Below, piece after piece: positions 50,377 through 64,000 of a stretch of 64,000 nucleotides of DNA. How positions within the stretch are numbered: the first letter of the stretch is position 1; every line of letters begins with the position of its first letter. The notes beneath the pieces were generated by a model. It had not been told where the DNA came from and made no database searches. It worked only from the letters and a program-made list of their open reading frames with translations. Source of the stretch: Balanoglossus misakiensis (Eukaryota; Hemichordata); NCBI GenBank assembly GCA_040954595.2, contig CM082577.2, forward strand, positions 18,972,001 to 19,036,000. The letters are read 5' to 3'. The translations under genes and the position numbers were made by a program.

Positions 50377-51623
50377 TTATTGTGATATATAGGTGAGAAA
50401 TATATTGGAAAATGTCTTCATTACAAAAATATGTCGTGAAATTATTGACTAGCAAGAACCATGTGTATATGTATGGCCAAGGGGAAATTTTTAACTTCTA
50501 GTTCTGAACATTAACGTTATTGCGCAGGCTACTGTAACCACAGTCAAATAATACATACAATTTTCTGTTGCACCAGTGCTTTGACCTTACAGTAATTAAT
50601 TACTACTACACAGGTCAGGAACACTGAGAAGGCGGCCTTAAATTATGCATTTGGTATTGGTACATTTCGGATATATCTAAATTGTACCAATTTTAGTCTA
50701 GAAATATGTATACCTTAGGTAGCTTTTGTTTTCAAACAAATGGTTCATTAGGTATACCAAAATTATGGTTCATTGGGTATACCTATTTATGGCAAAACGA
50801 CCAAATCCAAGATTTTTTTTCCAACCGAATGAGGCATTTCAGGAATACCTAAATAGTACCTTTTCAATCGAAAAAGTATACTTTTGGAATACCAATTGGT
50901 AAATTTAAAGACCAAATCTGGACTACCTAAGGTAGCCTTTTTTAAAGCAATAGGTACATTTTAAGTATACCTAAATAGTACCTATTTAGTCCGGGAAAGT
51001 ATACCTAAGGTATATTTCTAGTGTACCAGAATTTCGTAAGGGTGTTCCTGCACACCACCCTATTGCTGCACAGTTCCTGCACAGGCCACCCTATTGCTGC
51101 ACAGTTCCTGCACACAGGCCATCTTACTACTGCACAGTTCTTGCAGACTGTCCTATTCCTGCACAGTTACCGCTTGCCTTGTTCCTGCACTAGTGCAGCA
51201 ACACCTCATTTGCATGTGAAAAAGTCGCCTTGCAGCAGAGCTGCAGCAACTTTCTATTGCACCGGTGCTGCAACCGTGTGGTATTGCTACTGCACCAGTG
51301 CAGCAACACTGTGCAGGAGGCCTTAAATTTTCATAAGGGCTATAGGTATGCACATAATTAATGATGTTTGAATATGATACTAGAAATGTACAGTACACTG
51401 ATACACTGATCAGCTGACCTTTTGTTTACGCATACGCCATTGCTCCGTTCTCGATCTGTCTCCGAGTCTGAATTTTTCGCACCTATAGATTTTAAAGATT
51501 TTTGAAGTCTGCAAATTCACTGGCATTGACAAAACTATAACATAATAAGTATAATGTACGCCCCATAATGTACTCGGCATTCGCCTCGCACATTATGTTG
51601 CACAATGTGTGCTTTCGTCCATT
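50377..51623 (+). repeat. Modules R (3' part), Q, C, D (after cassette D)
   Basis: Same order as 10846-12092, including the complete hairpin before H. No gene. Confidence 0.7.
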
Positions 51624-52282
<659 letters not shown>

Positions 52283-52537
52283 CATTAACCCTTTGAACCC
52301 CGCTCGGAGGTTTACCGCCGCAGGATGACCTTTTGACCCCTAATTTTTCAATATGCTGACGTCAAGGCATTTTCCCGCCGACATTGTAAATCCAGCCATA
52401 TGAAAGCAAGTTAGAAAGCTAGGGGACCCTAATGTGACCTTCCAAATGACTTGAAATCGATTCCTATGCGAGCGACTACATAAAAAATAGTGATATCCAA
52501 GCAGCGATTTTTAGCGAAAGTTGACAGAGATTTAAAA

Positions 52538-52921
52538 ATGGCGACCCGACGACAGTTACGCATTGATCCATTGCAAGACGAGGATGCTTTCTGGGCTCAT
52601 TTTGACCGAGTACTAGTAGATAGTAGCTCAGAAAGTGAAGATGAAGAACAAGACCAGCCTGACATCGTTATGGACCAAGATGGTGACCCCAACCGCGCGA
52701 ACGATGAAGAAGAATTTGAGCCAGAGCCCGCGATCCAGCCACCCCCACCAGTTCGGCAACGAGTGAGAAGACTGCCCCGTGCCCGCGAAGTAAACCCACC
52801 ACCTATGATATGGCAGGGCAACATAATAAACGGTAGGCAGGCTCCTATTTATAATCAACGACGTGGACCGACGAGACAAATGCCAGCTGACAGTACACCA
52901 TTAGATTATTTTCGGACATAA
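52538..52921 (+). CDS. ORF P copy 5, entry to the array
   Basis: 127 codons, common sequence. Seven sense codons after its TAA the same frame opens again and runs through ATGAAAGGTGAGAAAGGT into module H without another stop, the arrangement repeated through the array. Confidence 0.5.
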   Translation: MATRRQLRIDPLQDEDAFWAHFDRVLVDSSSESEDEEQDQPDIVMDQDGDPNRANDEEEFEPEPAIQPPPPVRQRVRRLPRAREVNPPPMIWQGNIINGRQAPIYNQRRGPTRQMPADSTPLDYFRT

Positions 52922-53044
52922 AGTCATCGTCATCGTCGTGTCGTGTCACAATCATTATTTTGGACATATGCTTACTGTGTGATGAAAGGTGAGAAAGGTA
53001 TTCGCCTCGCACATTATGTTGCACAATGTGTGCTTTCGTCCATT

Positions 53045-53744
<700 letters not shown>

Positions 53745-53998
53745 CATTAACCCTTTGAACCCCGCTCGGAGGTTTACCGCCGCAGGATGACCTTTTGACC
53801 CCTAATTTTTCAATATGCTGACGTCAAGGCATTTTCCCGCCGACATTGTAAATCCAGCCATATGAAAGCAAGTTAGAAAGCTAGGGGACCCTAATGTGAC
53901 CTTCCAAATGACTTGAAATCGATTCCTATGCGAGCGACTACATAAAAAATAGTGATATCCAAGCAGCGATTTTTAGCGAAAGTGACAGAGATTTAAAA

Positions 53999-54382
53999 AT
54001 GGCGACCCGACGACAGTTACGCATTGATCCATTGCAAGACGAGGATGCTTTCTGGGCTCATTTTGACCGAGTACAAGTAGATAGTAGCTCAGAAAGTGAA
54101 GATGAAGAACAAGACCAGCCTGACATCGTTATGGACCAAGATGGTGACCCCAACCGCACGAACGATGAAGAAGAATTTGAGCCAGAGCCCGCGATCCAGC
54201 CACCCCCACCAGTTCGGCAACGAGTGAGAAGACTGCCCCGTGCCCGCGAAGTAAACCCACCACCTATGATATGGCAGGGCAACATAATAAACGGTAGGCA
54301 GGCTCCTATTTATAATCAACGACGTGGACCGACGAGACAAATGCCAGCTGACAGTACACCATTAGATTATTTTCGGACATAA
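53999..54382 (+). CDS. ORF P copy 6 (array unit 1)
   Basis: 127 codons. Gln for Leu (RVQVDSS) and NRTND. A one-base deletion just upstream (GCGAAAGTGACAG) closes the GTG-initiated extension seen in other copies, which favours the ATG as the start. Confidence 0.5.
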   Translation: MATRRQLRIDPLQDEDAFWAHFDRVQVDSSSESEDEEQDQPDIVMDQDGDPNRTNDEEEFEPEPAIQPPPPVRQRVRRLPRAREVNPPPMIWQGNIINGRQAPIYNQRRGPTRQMPADSTPLDYFRT

Positions 54383-54505
54383 AGTCATCGTCATCGTCGT
54401 GTCGTGTCACAATCATTATTTTGGACATATGCTTACTGTGTGATGAAAGGTGAGAAAGGTATTCGCCTCGCACATTATGTTGCACAATGTGTGCTTTCGT
54501 CCATT

Positions 54506-55205
<700 letters not shown>

Positions 55206-55459
55206 CATTAACCCTTTGAACCCCGCTCGGAGGTTTACCGCCGCAGGATGACCTTTTGACCCCTAATTTTTCAATATGCTGACGTCAAGGCATTTTCCCG
55301 CCGACATTGTAAATCCAGCCATATGAAAGCAAGTTAGAAAGCTAGGGGACCCTAATGTGACCTTCCAAATGACTTGAAATCGATTCCTATGCGAGCGACT
55401 ACATAAAAAATAGTGATATCCAAGCAGCGATTTTTAGCGAAAGTGACAGAGATTTAAAA

Positions 55460-55843
55460 ATGGCGACCCGACGACAGTTACGCATTGATCCATTGCAAGA
55501 CGAGGATGCTTTCTGGGCTCATTTTGACCGAGTACAAGTAGATAGTAGCTCAGAAAGTGAAGATGAAGAACAAGACCAGCCTGACATCGTTATGGACCAA
55601 GATGGTGATCCCAACCGCACGAACGATGAAGAAGAATTTGAGCCAGAGCCCGCGATCCAGCCACCCCCACCAGTTCGGCAACGAGTGAGAAGACTGCCCC
55701 GTGCCCGCGAAGTAAACCCACCACCTATGATATGGCAGGGCAACATAATAAACGGTAGGCAGGCTCCTATTTATAATCAACGACGTGGACCGACGAGACA
55801 AATGCCAGCTGACAGTACACCATTAGATTATTTTCGGACATAA
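55460..55843 (+). CDS. ORF P copy 7 (array unit 2)
   Basis: Same protein as the copy at 53999. The only P difference noticed is a silent GAC to GAT change at 55609, and it has the same upstream one-base deletion. Confidence 0.5.
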   Translation: MATRRQLRIDPLQDEDAFWAHFDRVQVDSSSESEDEEQDQPDIVMDQDGDPNRTNDEEEFEPEPAIQPPPPVRQRVRRLPRAREVNPPPMIWQGNIINGRQAPIYNQRRGPTRQMPADSTPLDYFRT

Positions 55844-55966
55844 AGTCATCGTCATCGTCGTGTCGTGTCACAATCATTATTTTGGACATATGCTTACTGT
55901 GTGATGAAAGGTGAGAAAGGTATTCGCCTCGCACATTATGTTGCACAATGTGTGCTTTCGTCCATT

Positions 55967-56666
<700 letters not shown>

Positions 56667-56921
56667 CATTAACCCTTTGAACCCCGCTCGGAGGTTTACC
56701 GCCGCAGGATGACCTTTTGACCCCTAATTTTTCAATATGCTGACGTCAAGGCATTTTCCCGCCGACATTATAAATCCAGCCATATGAAAGCAAGTTAGAA
56801 AGCTAGGGGACCCTAATGTGACCTTCCAAATGACTTGAAATCGATTCTTATGCGAGCGACTACATAAAAAATAGTGATATCCAAGCAGCGATTTTTAGCG
56901 AAAGTTGACAGAGATTTAAAA

Positions 56922-57305
56922 ATGGCGACCCGACGACAGTTACGCATTGATCCATTGCAAGACGAGGATGCTTTCTGGGCTCATTTTGACCGAGTACTAG
57001 TAGATAGTAGCTCAGAAAGTGAAGATGAAGAACAAGACCAGCCTGACATCGTTATGGACCAAGATGGTGAACCCAACCGCGCGAACGATGAAGAAGAATT
57101 TGAGCCAGAGCCCGCGATCCAGCCACCCCCACCAGTTCGGCAACGAGTGAGAAGACTGCCCCGTGCCCGCGAAGTAAACCCACCACCTATGATATGGCAG
57201 GGCAACATAATAAACGGTAGGCAGGCTCCTATTTATAATCAACGACGTGGACCGACGAGACAAATGCCAGCTGACAGTACACCATTAGATTATTTTCGGA
57301 CATAA
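56922..57305 (+). CDS. ORF P copy 8 (array unit 3)
   Basis: 127 codons, Glu for Asp (DGEPNRAND). Upstream variants CATTATAAATCC and GATTCTTATGCG are shared with units 4 and 6. Confidence 0.5.
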   Translation: MATRRQLRIDPLQDEDAFWAHFDRVLVDSSSESEDEEQDQPDIVMDQDGEPNRANDEEEFEPEPAIQPPPPVRQRVRRLPRAREVNPPPMIWQGNIINGRQAPIYNQRRGPTRQMPADSTPLDYFRT

Positions 57306-57428
57306 AGTCATCGTCATCGTCGTGTCGTGTCACAATCATTATTTTGGACATATGCTTACTGTGTGATGAAAGGTGAGAAAGGTATTCGCCTCGCACATTA
57401 TGTTGCACAATGTGTGCTTTCGTCCATT

Positions 57429-58128
<700 letters not shown>

Positions 58129-58383
58129 CATTAACCCTTTGAACCCCGCTCGGAGGTTTACCGCCGCAGGATGACCTTTTGACCCCTAATTTTTCAATAT
58201 GCTGACGTCAAGGCATTTTCCCGCCGACATTATAAATCCAGCCATATGAAAGCAAGTTAGAAAGCTAGGGGACCCTAATGTGACCTTCCAAATGACTTGA
58301 AATCGATTCTTATGCGAGCGACTACATAAAAAATAGTGATATCCAAGCAGCGATTTTTAGCGAAAGTTGACAGAGATTTAAAA

Positions 58384-58746
58384 ATGGCGACCCGACGACA
58401 GTTACGCATTGATCCATTGCAAGACGAGGATGCTTTCTGGGCTCATTTTGACCGAGTACTAGTAGATAGTAGCTCAGAAAGTGAAGATGAAGAACAAGAC
58501 CAGCCTGACATCGTTATGGACCAAGATGGTGAACCCAACCGCGCGAACGATGAAGAAGAATTTGAGCCAGAGCCCGCGATCCAGCCACCCCCACCAGTTC
58601 GGCAACGAGTGAGAAGACTGCCCCGTGCCCGCGAAGTAAACCCACCACCTATGATATGGCAGGGCAACATAATAAACGGTAGGCAGGCTCCTATAATCAA
58701 CGACGTGGACCGACGAGACAAATGCCAGCTGACAGTACACCATTAG
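58384..58746 (+). pseudogene. ORF P copy 9 (array unit 4), frameshifted
   Basis: A 4-bp deletion (CTCCTATAATC for CTCCTATTTATAATC) near 58692 shifts the frame. The product ends after 120 codons in LTVHH, and the conserved MPADSTPLDYFRT end is lost. The in-frame link to the next H is lost too. Same lesion as in unit 6. Confidence 0.6.
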
Positions 58747-58886
58747 ATTATTTTCGGACATAAAGTCATCGTCATCGTCGTGTCGTGTCACAATCATTAT
58801 TTTGGACATATGCTTACTGTGTGATGAAAGGTGAGAAAGGTATTCGCCTCGCACATTATGTTGCACAATGTGTGCTTTCGTCCATT

Positions 58887-59640
<754 letters not shown>

Positions 59641-59818
59641 CGTCAAGGCATTTTCCCGCCGACATTGTAAATCCAGCCATATGAAAGCAAGTTAGAAAGC
59701 TAGGGGACCCTAATGTGACCTTCCAAATGACTTGAAATCGATTCCTATGCGAGCGACTACATAAAAAATAGTGATATCCAAGCAGCGATTTTTAGCAAAA
59801 GTTGACAGAGATTTAAAA

Positions 59819-60202
59819 ATGGCGACCCGACGACAGTTACGCATTGATCCATTGCAAGACGAGGATGCTTTCTGGGCTCATTTTGACCGAGTACAAGTAG
59901 ATAGTAGCTCAGAAAGTGAAGATGAAGAACAAGACCAGCCTGACATCGTTATGGACCAAGATGGTGACCCCAACCGCGCGAACGATGAAGAAGAATTTGA
60001 GCCAGAGCCCGCGATCCAGCCACCCCCACCAGTTCGGCAACGAGTGAGAAGACTGCCCCGTGCCCGCGAAGTAAACCCACCACCTATGATATGGCAGGGC
60101 AACATAATAAACGGTAGGCAGGCTCCTATTTATAATCAACGACGTGGACCGACGAGACAAATGCCAGCTGACAGTACACCATTAGATTATTTTCGGACAT
60201 AA
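59819..60202 (+). CDS. ORF P copy 10 (array unit 5)
   Basis: 127 codons combining Gln (RVQVDSS) of units 1-2 with NRAND of the common form. It looks like a recombinant. Confidence 0.5.
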   Translation: MATRRQLRIDPLQDEDAFWAHFDRVQVDSSSESEDEEQDQPDIVMDQDGDPNRANDEEEFEPEPAIQPPPPVRQRVRRLPRAREVNPPPMIWQGNIINGRQAPIYNQRRGPTRQMPADSTPLDYFRT

Positions 60203-60325
60203 AGTCATCGTCATCGTCGTGTCGTGTCACAATCATTATTTTGGACATATGCTTACTGTGTGATGAAAGGTGAGAAAGGTATTCGCCTCGCACATTATGT
60301 TGCACAATGTGTGCTTTCGTCCATT

Positions 60326-61025
<700 letters not shown>

Positions 61026-61280
61026 CATTAACCCTTTGAACCCCGCTCGGAGGTTTACCGCCGCAGGATGACCTTTTGACCCCTAATTTTTCAATATGCT
61101 GACGTCAAGGCATTTTCCCGCCGACATTATAAATCCAGCCATATGAAAGCAAGTTAGAAAGCTAGGGGACCCTAATGTGACCTTCCAAATGACTTGAAAT
61201 CGATTCTTATGCGAGCGACTACATAAAAAATAGTGATATCCAAGCAGCGATTTTTAGCGAAAGTTGACAGAGATTTAAAA

Positions 61281-61643
61281 ATGGCGACCCGACGACAGTT
61301 ACGCATTGATCCATTGCAAGACGAGGATGCTTTCTGGGCTCATTTTGACCGAGTACTAGTAGATAGTAGCTCAGAAAGTGAAGATGAAGAACAAGACCAG
61401 CCTGACATCGTTATGGACCAAGATGGTGAACCCAACCGCGCGAACGATGAAGAAGAATTTGAGCCAGAGCCCGCGATCCAGCCACCCCCACCAGTTCGGC
61501 AACGAGTGAGAAGACTGCCCCGTGCCCGCGAAGTAAACCCACCACCTATGATATGGCAGGGCAACATAATAAACGGTAGGCAGGCTCCTATAATCAACGA
61601 CGTGGACCGACGAGACAAATGCCAGCTGACAGTACACCATTAG
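61281..61643 (+). pseudogene. ORF P copy 11 (array unit 6), frameshifted
   Basis: Same 4-bp deletion and 120-codon product as the copy at 58384. The array ends here; a full R module with a poly(A) signal follows. Confidence 0.6.
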
Positions 61644-62615
61644 ATTATTTTCGGACATAAAGTCATCGTCATCGTCGTGTCGTGTCACAATCATTATTTT
61701 GGACATATGCTTACTGTGTGATGAAAGGTGAGAGCGCAGTCAAAAGGTCGGGCTGAATAATACAGAGACTCTGAAAATATTGTACCTTATTCATATCAAA
61801 CACGTTGATGGATATTTTGACAATTGTGACATGTGAACATTTACAAAAAAATGAAATAAATTTGCTTCAAACTCATTGGCAAAACAAGGACATGGAGTTG
61901 CTGTATATTTGTTATTATTGTGATATATAGGTGAGAAATATATTGGAAAATGTCTTCATTACAAAAATATGTCGTGAAATTATCGACTAGCAAGAACCAT
62001 GTGTATATGTATGGCCAAGGGGAAATTTTTAACTTCTAGTTCTGAACATTAACGTTATTGCACAGGCTACTGTAACCACATTCAAATAATACATACAATT
62101 TTCTGTTGCACCAGTGCTTTGACCTTACAGTAATTAATTACTACTACACAGGTCAGGAACACTGAGCAGGCGGCCTTAAATTATGCATTTACATTTGAGG
62201 ATTTTTTGACCATTTGTTATGATGTAACTTTCAATATTTCTTGTTGTAGTATGAAATTTTCAATGTCAAAAAGTGATCAGACAACACCTATAGCTAAAAA
62301 TCTATTTGGTATTGGTACATTTCGGATATATCTACATTGTACCAATTTTAGTCTAGAAATATGTATACCTTAGGTAGCTTTTGTTTTCAAACAAATGGTT
62401 CATTAGGTATACCTAAATTATGGTTCATTTGGTATACCTATTTATGGCAAAACGACCAAATCCAAGATTTTTTTTCCAACCGAATGAGGCATTTCAGGAA
62501 TACCTAATAGTACCTTTTCAATCGAAAAAGTATACTTTTGGTATACCAATTAGTAAATTTAAAGACCAAATCTGGACTACCTAAGGTAGCCCTTTTTTAA
62601 AGCAATAGGTACATT
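61644..62615 (+). repeat. Modules R and Q at the end of the array
   Basis: R complete with AATAAA (~61855), then the ~120-bp insert also seen at 16921, then Q to the TTAA at 62616. No gene. Confidence 0.7.
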
Positions 62616-62619
62616 TTAA

Positions 62620-63919
62620 AGAGTTTATTACACCTATCAAAAAATATTTTTCATTGTTTGACTGTAAACTAAAATTGCATTCATGATTTGAATTCTGGTG
62701 TCGTTTTTTTTTTATTCTCGTCGATGAATAAATGTTATCCTAATAAATGTTCACTCCTTCAAAAAACTCTCTGTCTGAACGGTCCCGTTACGTGTGACGT
62801 CATTGGGGGCTCTCCTTCGCTTTTAGTCTACAATTCATCGCATCGAGAGGCGTACATGTCGTATACTTGACTTTTATGGCGTCAACGGTAAACACGGTCA
62901 GTGACGAGGCATTTTGTTGGGAGAGTATAAGATTCAGACAGTAGCGATGGAGAGTTTTGGGCTCTTCGTCGCTGCTTTCAAGGAAATTCCTGTCACAGCC
63001 GTATAGATTTGAACCAGCAAGGCGTGAGGTGAGGTCTCTCCTCAACCTGTTCGGGCTGGTGGGGAATCCGTCGATGTACCGAGCGAAGAAATGCCTGCAA
63101 GCGCGGGTCGAGATTCGCCAGAGTCTTCTCGAGTGGGAAATATAGATTGGTGAATAAGCATCATTTTCTGTTTGTTTGTTTTTATTTTACAATAAATATT
63201 CAGGGAGTGGTTCAGTGAAACTCAAATATTCTCGTAGCCGATCTGCCTCCCCGATACGGAGGTCTGCGCTCGTCTGATCACCGATATATACACTAAGAAC
63301 CCGGTGCGCGGCACTACGCCATGCCGACACGGTCCGTACTAAAACATCATTGCTGACATCTCAGTTGTGAAAAAAACGTAATGGGACGACAAATTTCATA
63401 CATAAATATCACAGATAAACTCCCTGTTCACAAGCGACCGGTTACCCAAAACTGGCATAACACCGGTACAGTTCCATTCATCATTACCTTTACGGTGATG
63501 TAGTGACCTTTGGGCCGTTTTGTACGAAGCGCTCCCATTTTTCTCTCAGTCCTTTGCTTTTCGGAAATCTATGTACACTATGTACACTACGGATAGTGTT
63601 TTTACAGCCCCCGACGACGCATCGTTTGATAATAATGATGGAAACGCGGGACTCTCGCTTTGGGCTAAGCTGTGCAACGATATCACTGTTTACATACTGG
63701 CAACGACTTCCCCCAATGACGTCATGTCACGTGGTCTATACGCGGCAAATACGAATTGAGATTTTTTCTGAGGGACATGAATTTCGACGATTTTATTAAT
63801 GAATCATTAATTATAGAAAACCACAGCCAAAATATAATGTCTTGATTTGGATAAAATGGTTATTTTACTAAATGAATCTTTTACACTCAAATGAAATAAA
63901 AATAGGTGTAATAATTCCT
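62620..63919. mobile_element. 1.3-kb TTAA-flanked transposon
   Basis: 1,300 bp between TTAA at 62616-62619 and 63920-63923. Ends AGAGTTTATTACACCTAT and, inverted, AGGAATTATTACACCTAT. It interrupts the Q tail exactly (ACATTTTAAGTATACC elsewhere). Not related to element T by its ends. No transposase. A GC-richer stretch near 62960-63130 holds a 62-codon ORF (YRFEPARREVRSLLNL) that may be a captured fragment; I cannot identify it. Confidence 0.82.
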
Positions 63920-63923
63920 TTAA

Positions 63924-64000
63924 GTATACCTAAATAGTACCTATTTAGTCCGGGAAAGTATACCTAAGGTATATTTCTAGTGTACCAGAATTTCGTAAGG
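63924..64000 (+). repeat. Q tail and first bases of module C
   Basis: Resumes at AAGTATACC (TTAA side) and reaches GTACCAGAATTTCGTAAGG, so another C-D-H unit probably follows beyond the window. Confidence 0.6.

Overview
This is animal (metazoan) nuclear DNA built almost entirely from transposable elements and recently duplicated modules. GT..AG-type splice signals, AATAAA poly(A) signals, Ty3/gypsy-type gag-pol genes, TTAA-flanked inverted-repeat elements and long AT-rich non-coding stretches all point to a eukaryote. A marine invertebrate is plausible, but I cannot name the organism. I found no recognisable single-copy host gene, no tRNA or rRNA, and no bacterial or CRISPR feature.

Nearly everything is a permutation of a few modules, named here for reference. 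C is a CTGCAC/GTGCAG-rich block. D is a spacer ending in a GGGGCGTACATTAT hairpin. H is an exon-like ORF ending at a GTAAGT donor. E is an exon-like ORF after a TTGTAG acceptor. P is a 127-codon acidic ORF with a PiggyBac-like ending. R is an AT-rich block with a poly(A) signal and one arm of a ~150-bp inverted repeat. Q is a block rich in GGTATACC and CCTAAGG palindromes. T is an ~800-bp TTAA-flanked inverted-repeat element. G is a 5.2-kb gag-pol cassette on the minus strand. The common orders are C-D-H-E-P-R-Q(-T) and C-D-H-G-R-Q. In the second form, G replaces everything between the end of H and the middle of R.

Layout: 1-2.8 kb E-P-R-Q-T; 2.8-11.4 kb C-D-H-G(copy A)-R-Q, with a 1,814-bp DNA transposon inside pol; 11.5-16.75 kb a 2.1-kb-arm inverted repeat of the C/D/H/E/P/R unit; 16.75-20.4 kb rearranged R-Q, C-D-H-E, T, C-D-H; 20.8-26.0 kb G copy B; 26.0-27.25 kb R-Q-C-D; 27.26-31.89 kb a 4.6-kb inverted-repeat transposon splitting module H; 31.9-34.3 kb H-E-P-R joined to inverted T and Q; 34.3-35.9 kb Q-C-D-H; 35.9-41.1 kb G copy C; 41.1-45.15 kb R-Q-C-D-H-E-T-C-D-H; 45.15-50.4 kb G copy D; 50.4-52.9 kb R-Q-C-D-H-E-P; 52.98-61.72 kb a tandem array of six ~1.46-kb H-E-P units; 61.7-64 kb R-Q with a 1.3-kb TTAA-flanked insertion.

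The four G cassettes have no visible LTRs and no integrase catalytic core, and they share three pol-disabling lesions and identical outer junctions. They were therefore copied as DNA passengers after the retroelement was already dead. Variant sites among them fail a four-gamete test, which suggests gene conversion. The most unusual features are the six-unit array, whose P and H ORFs are in one frame separated by a single TAA, the passenger retroelement, and the nested foldback elements.
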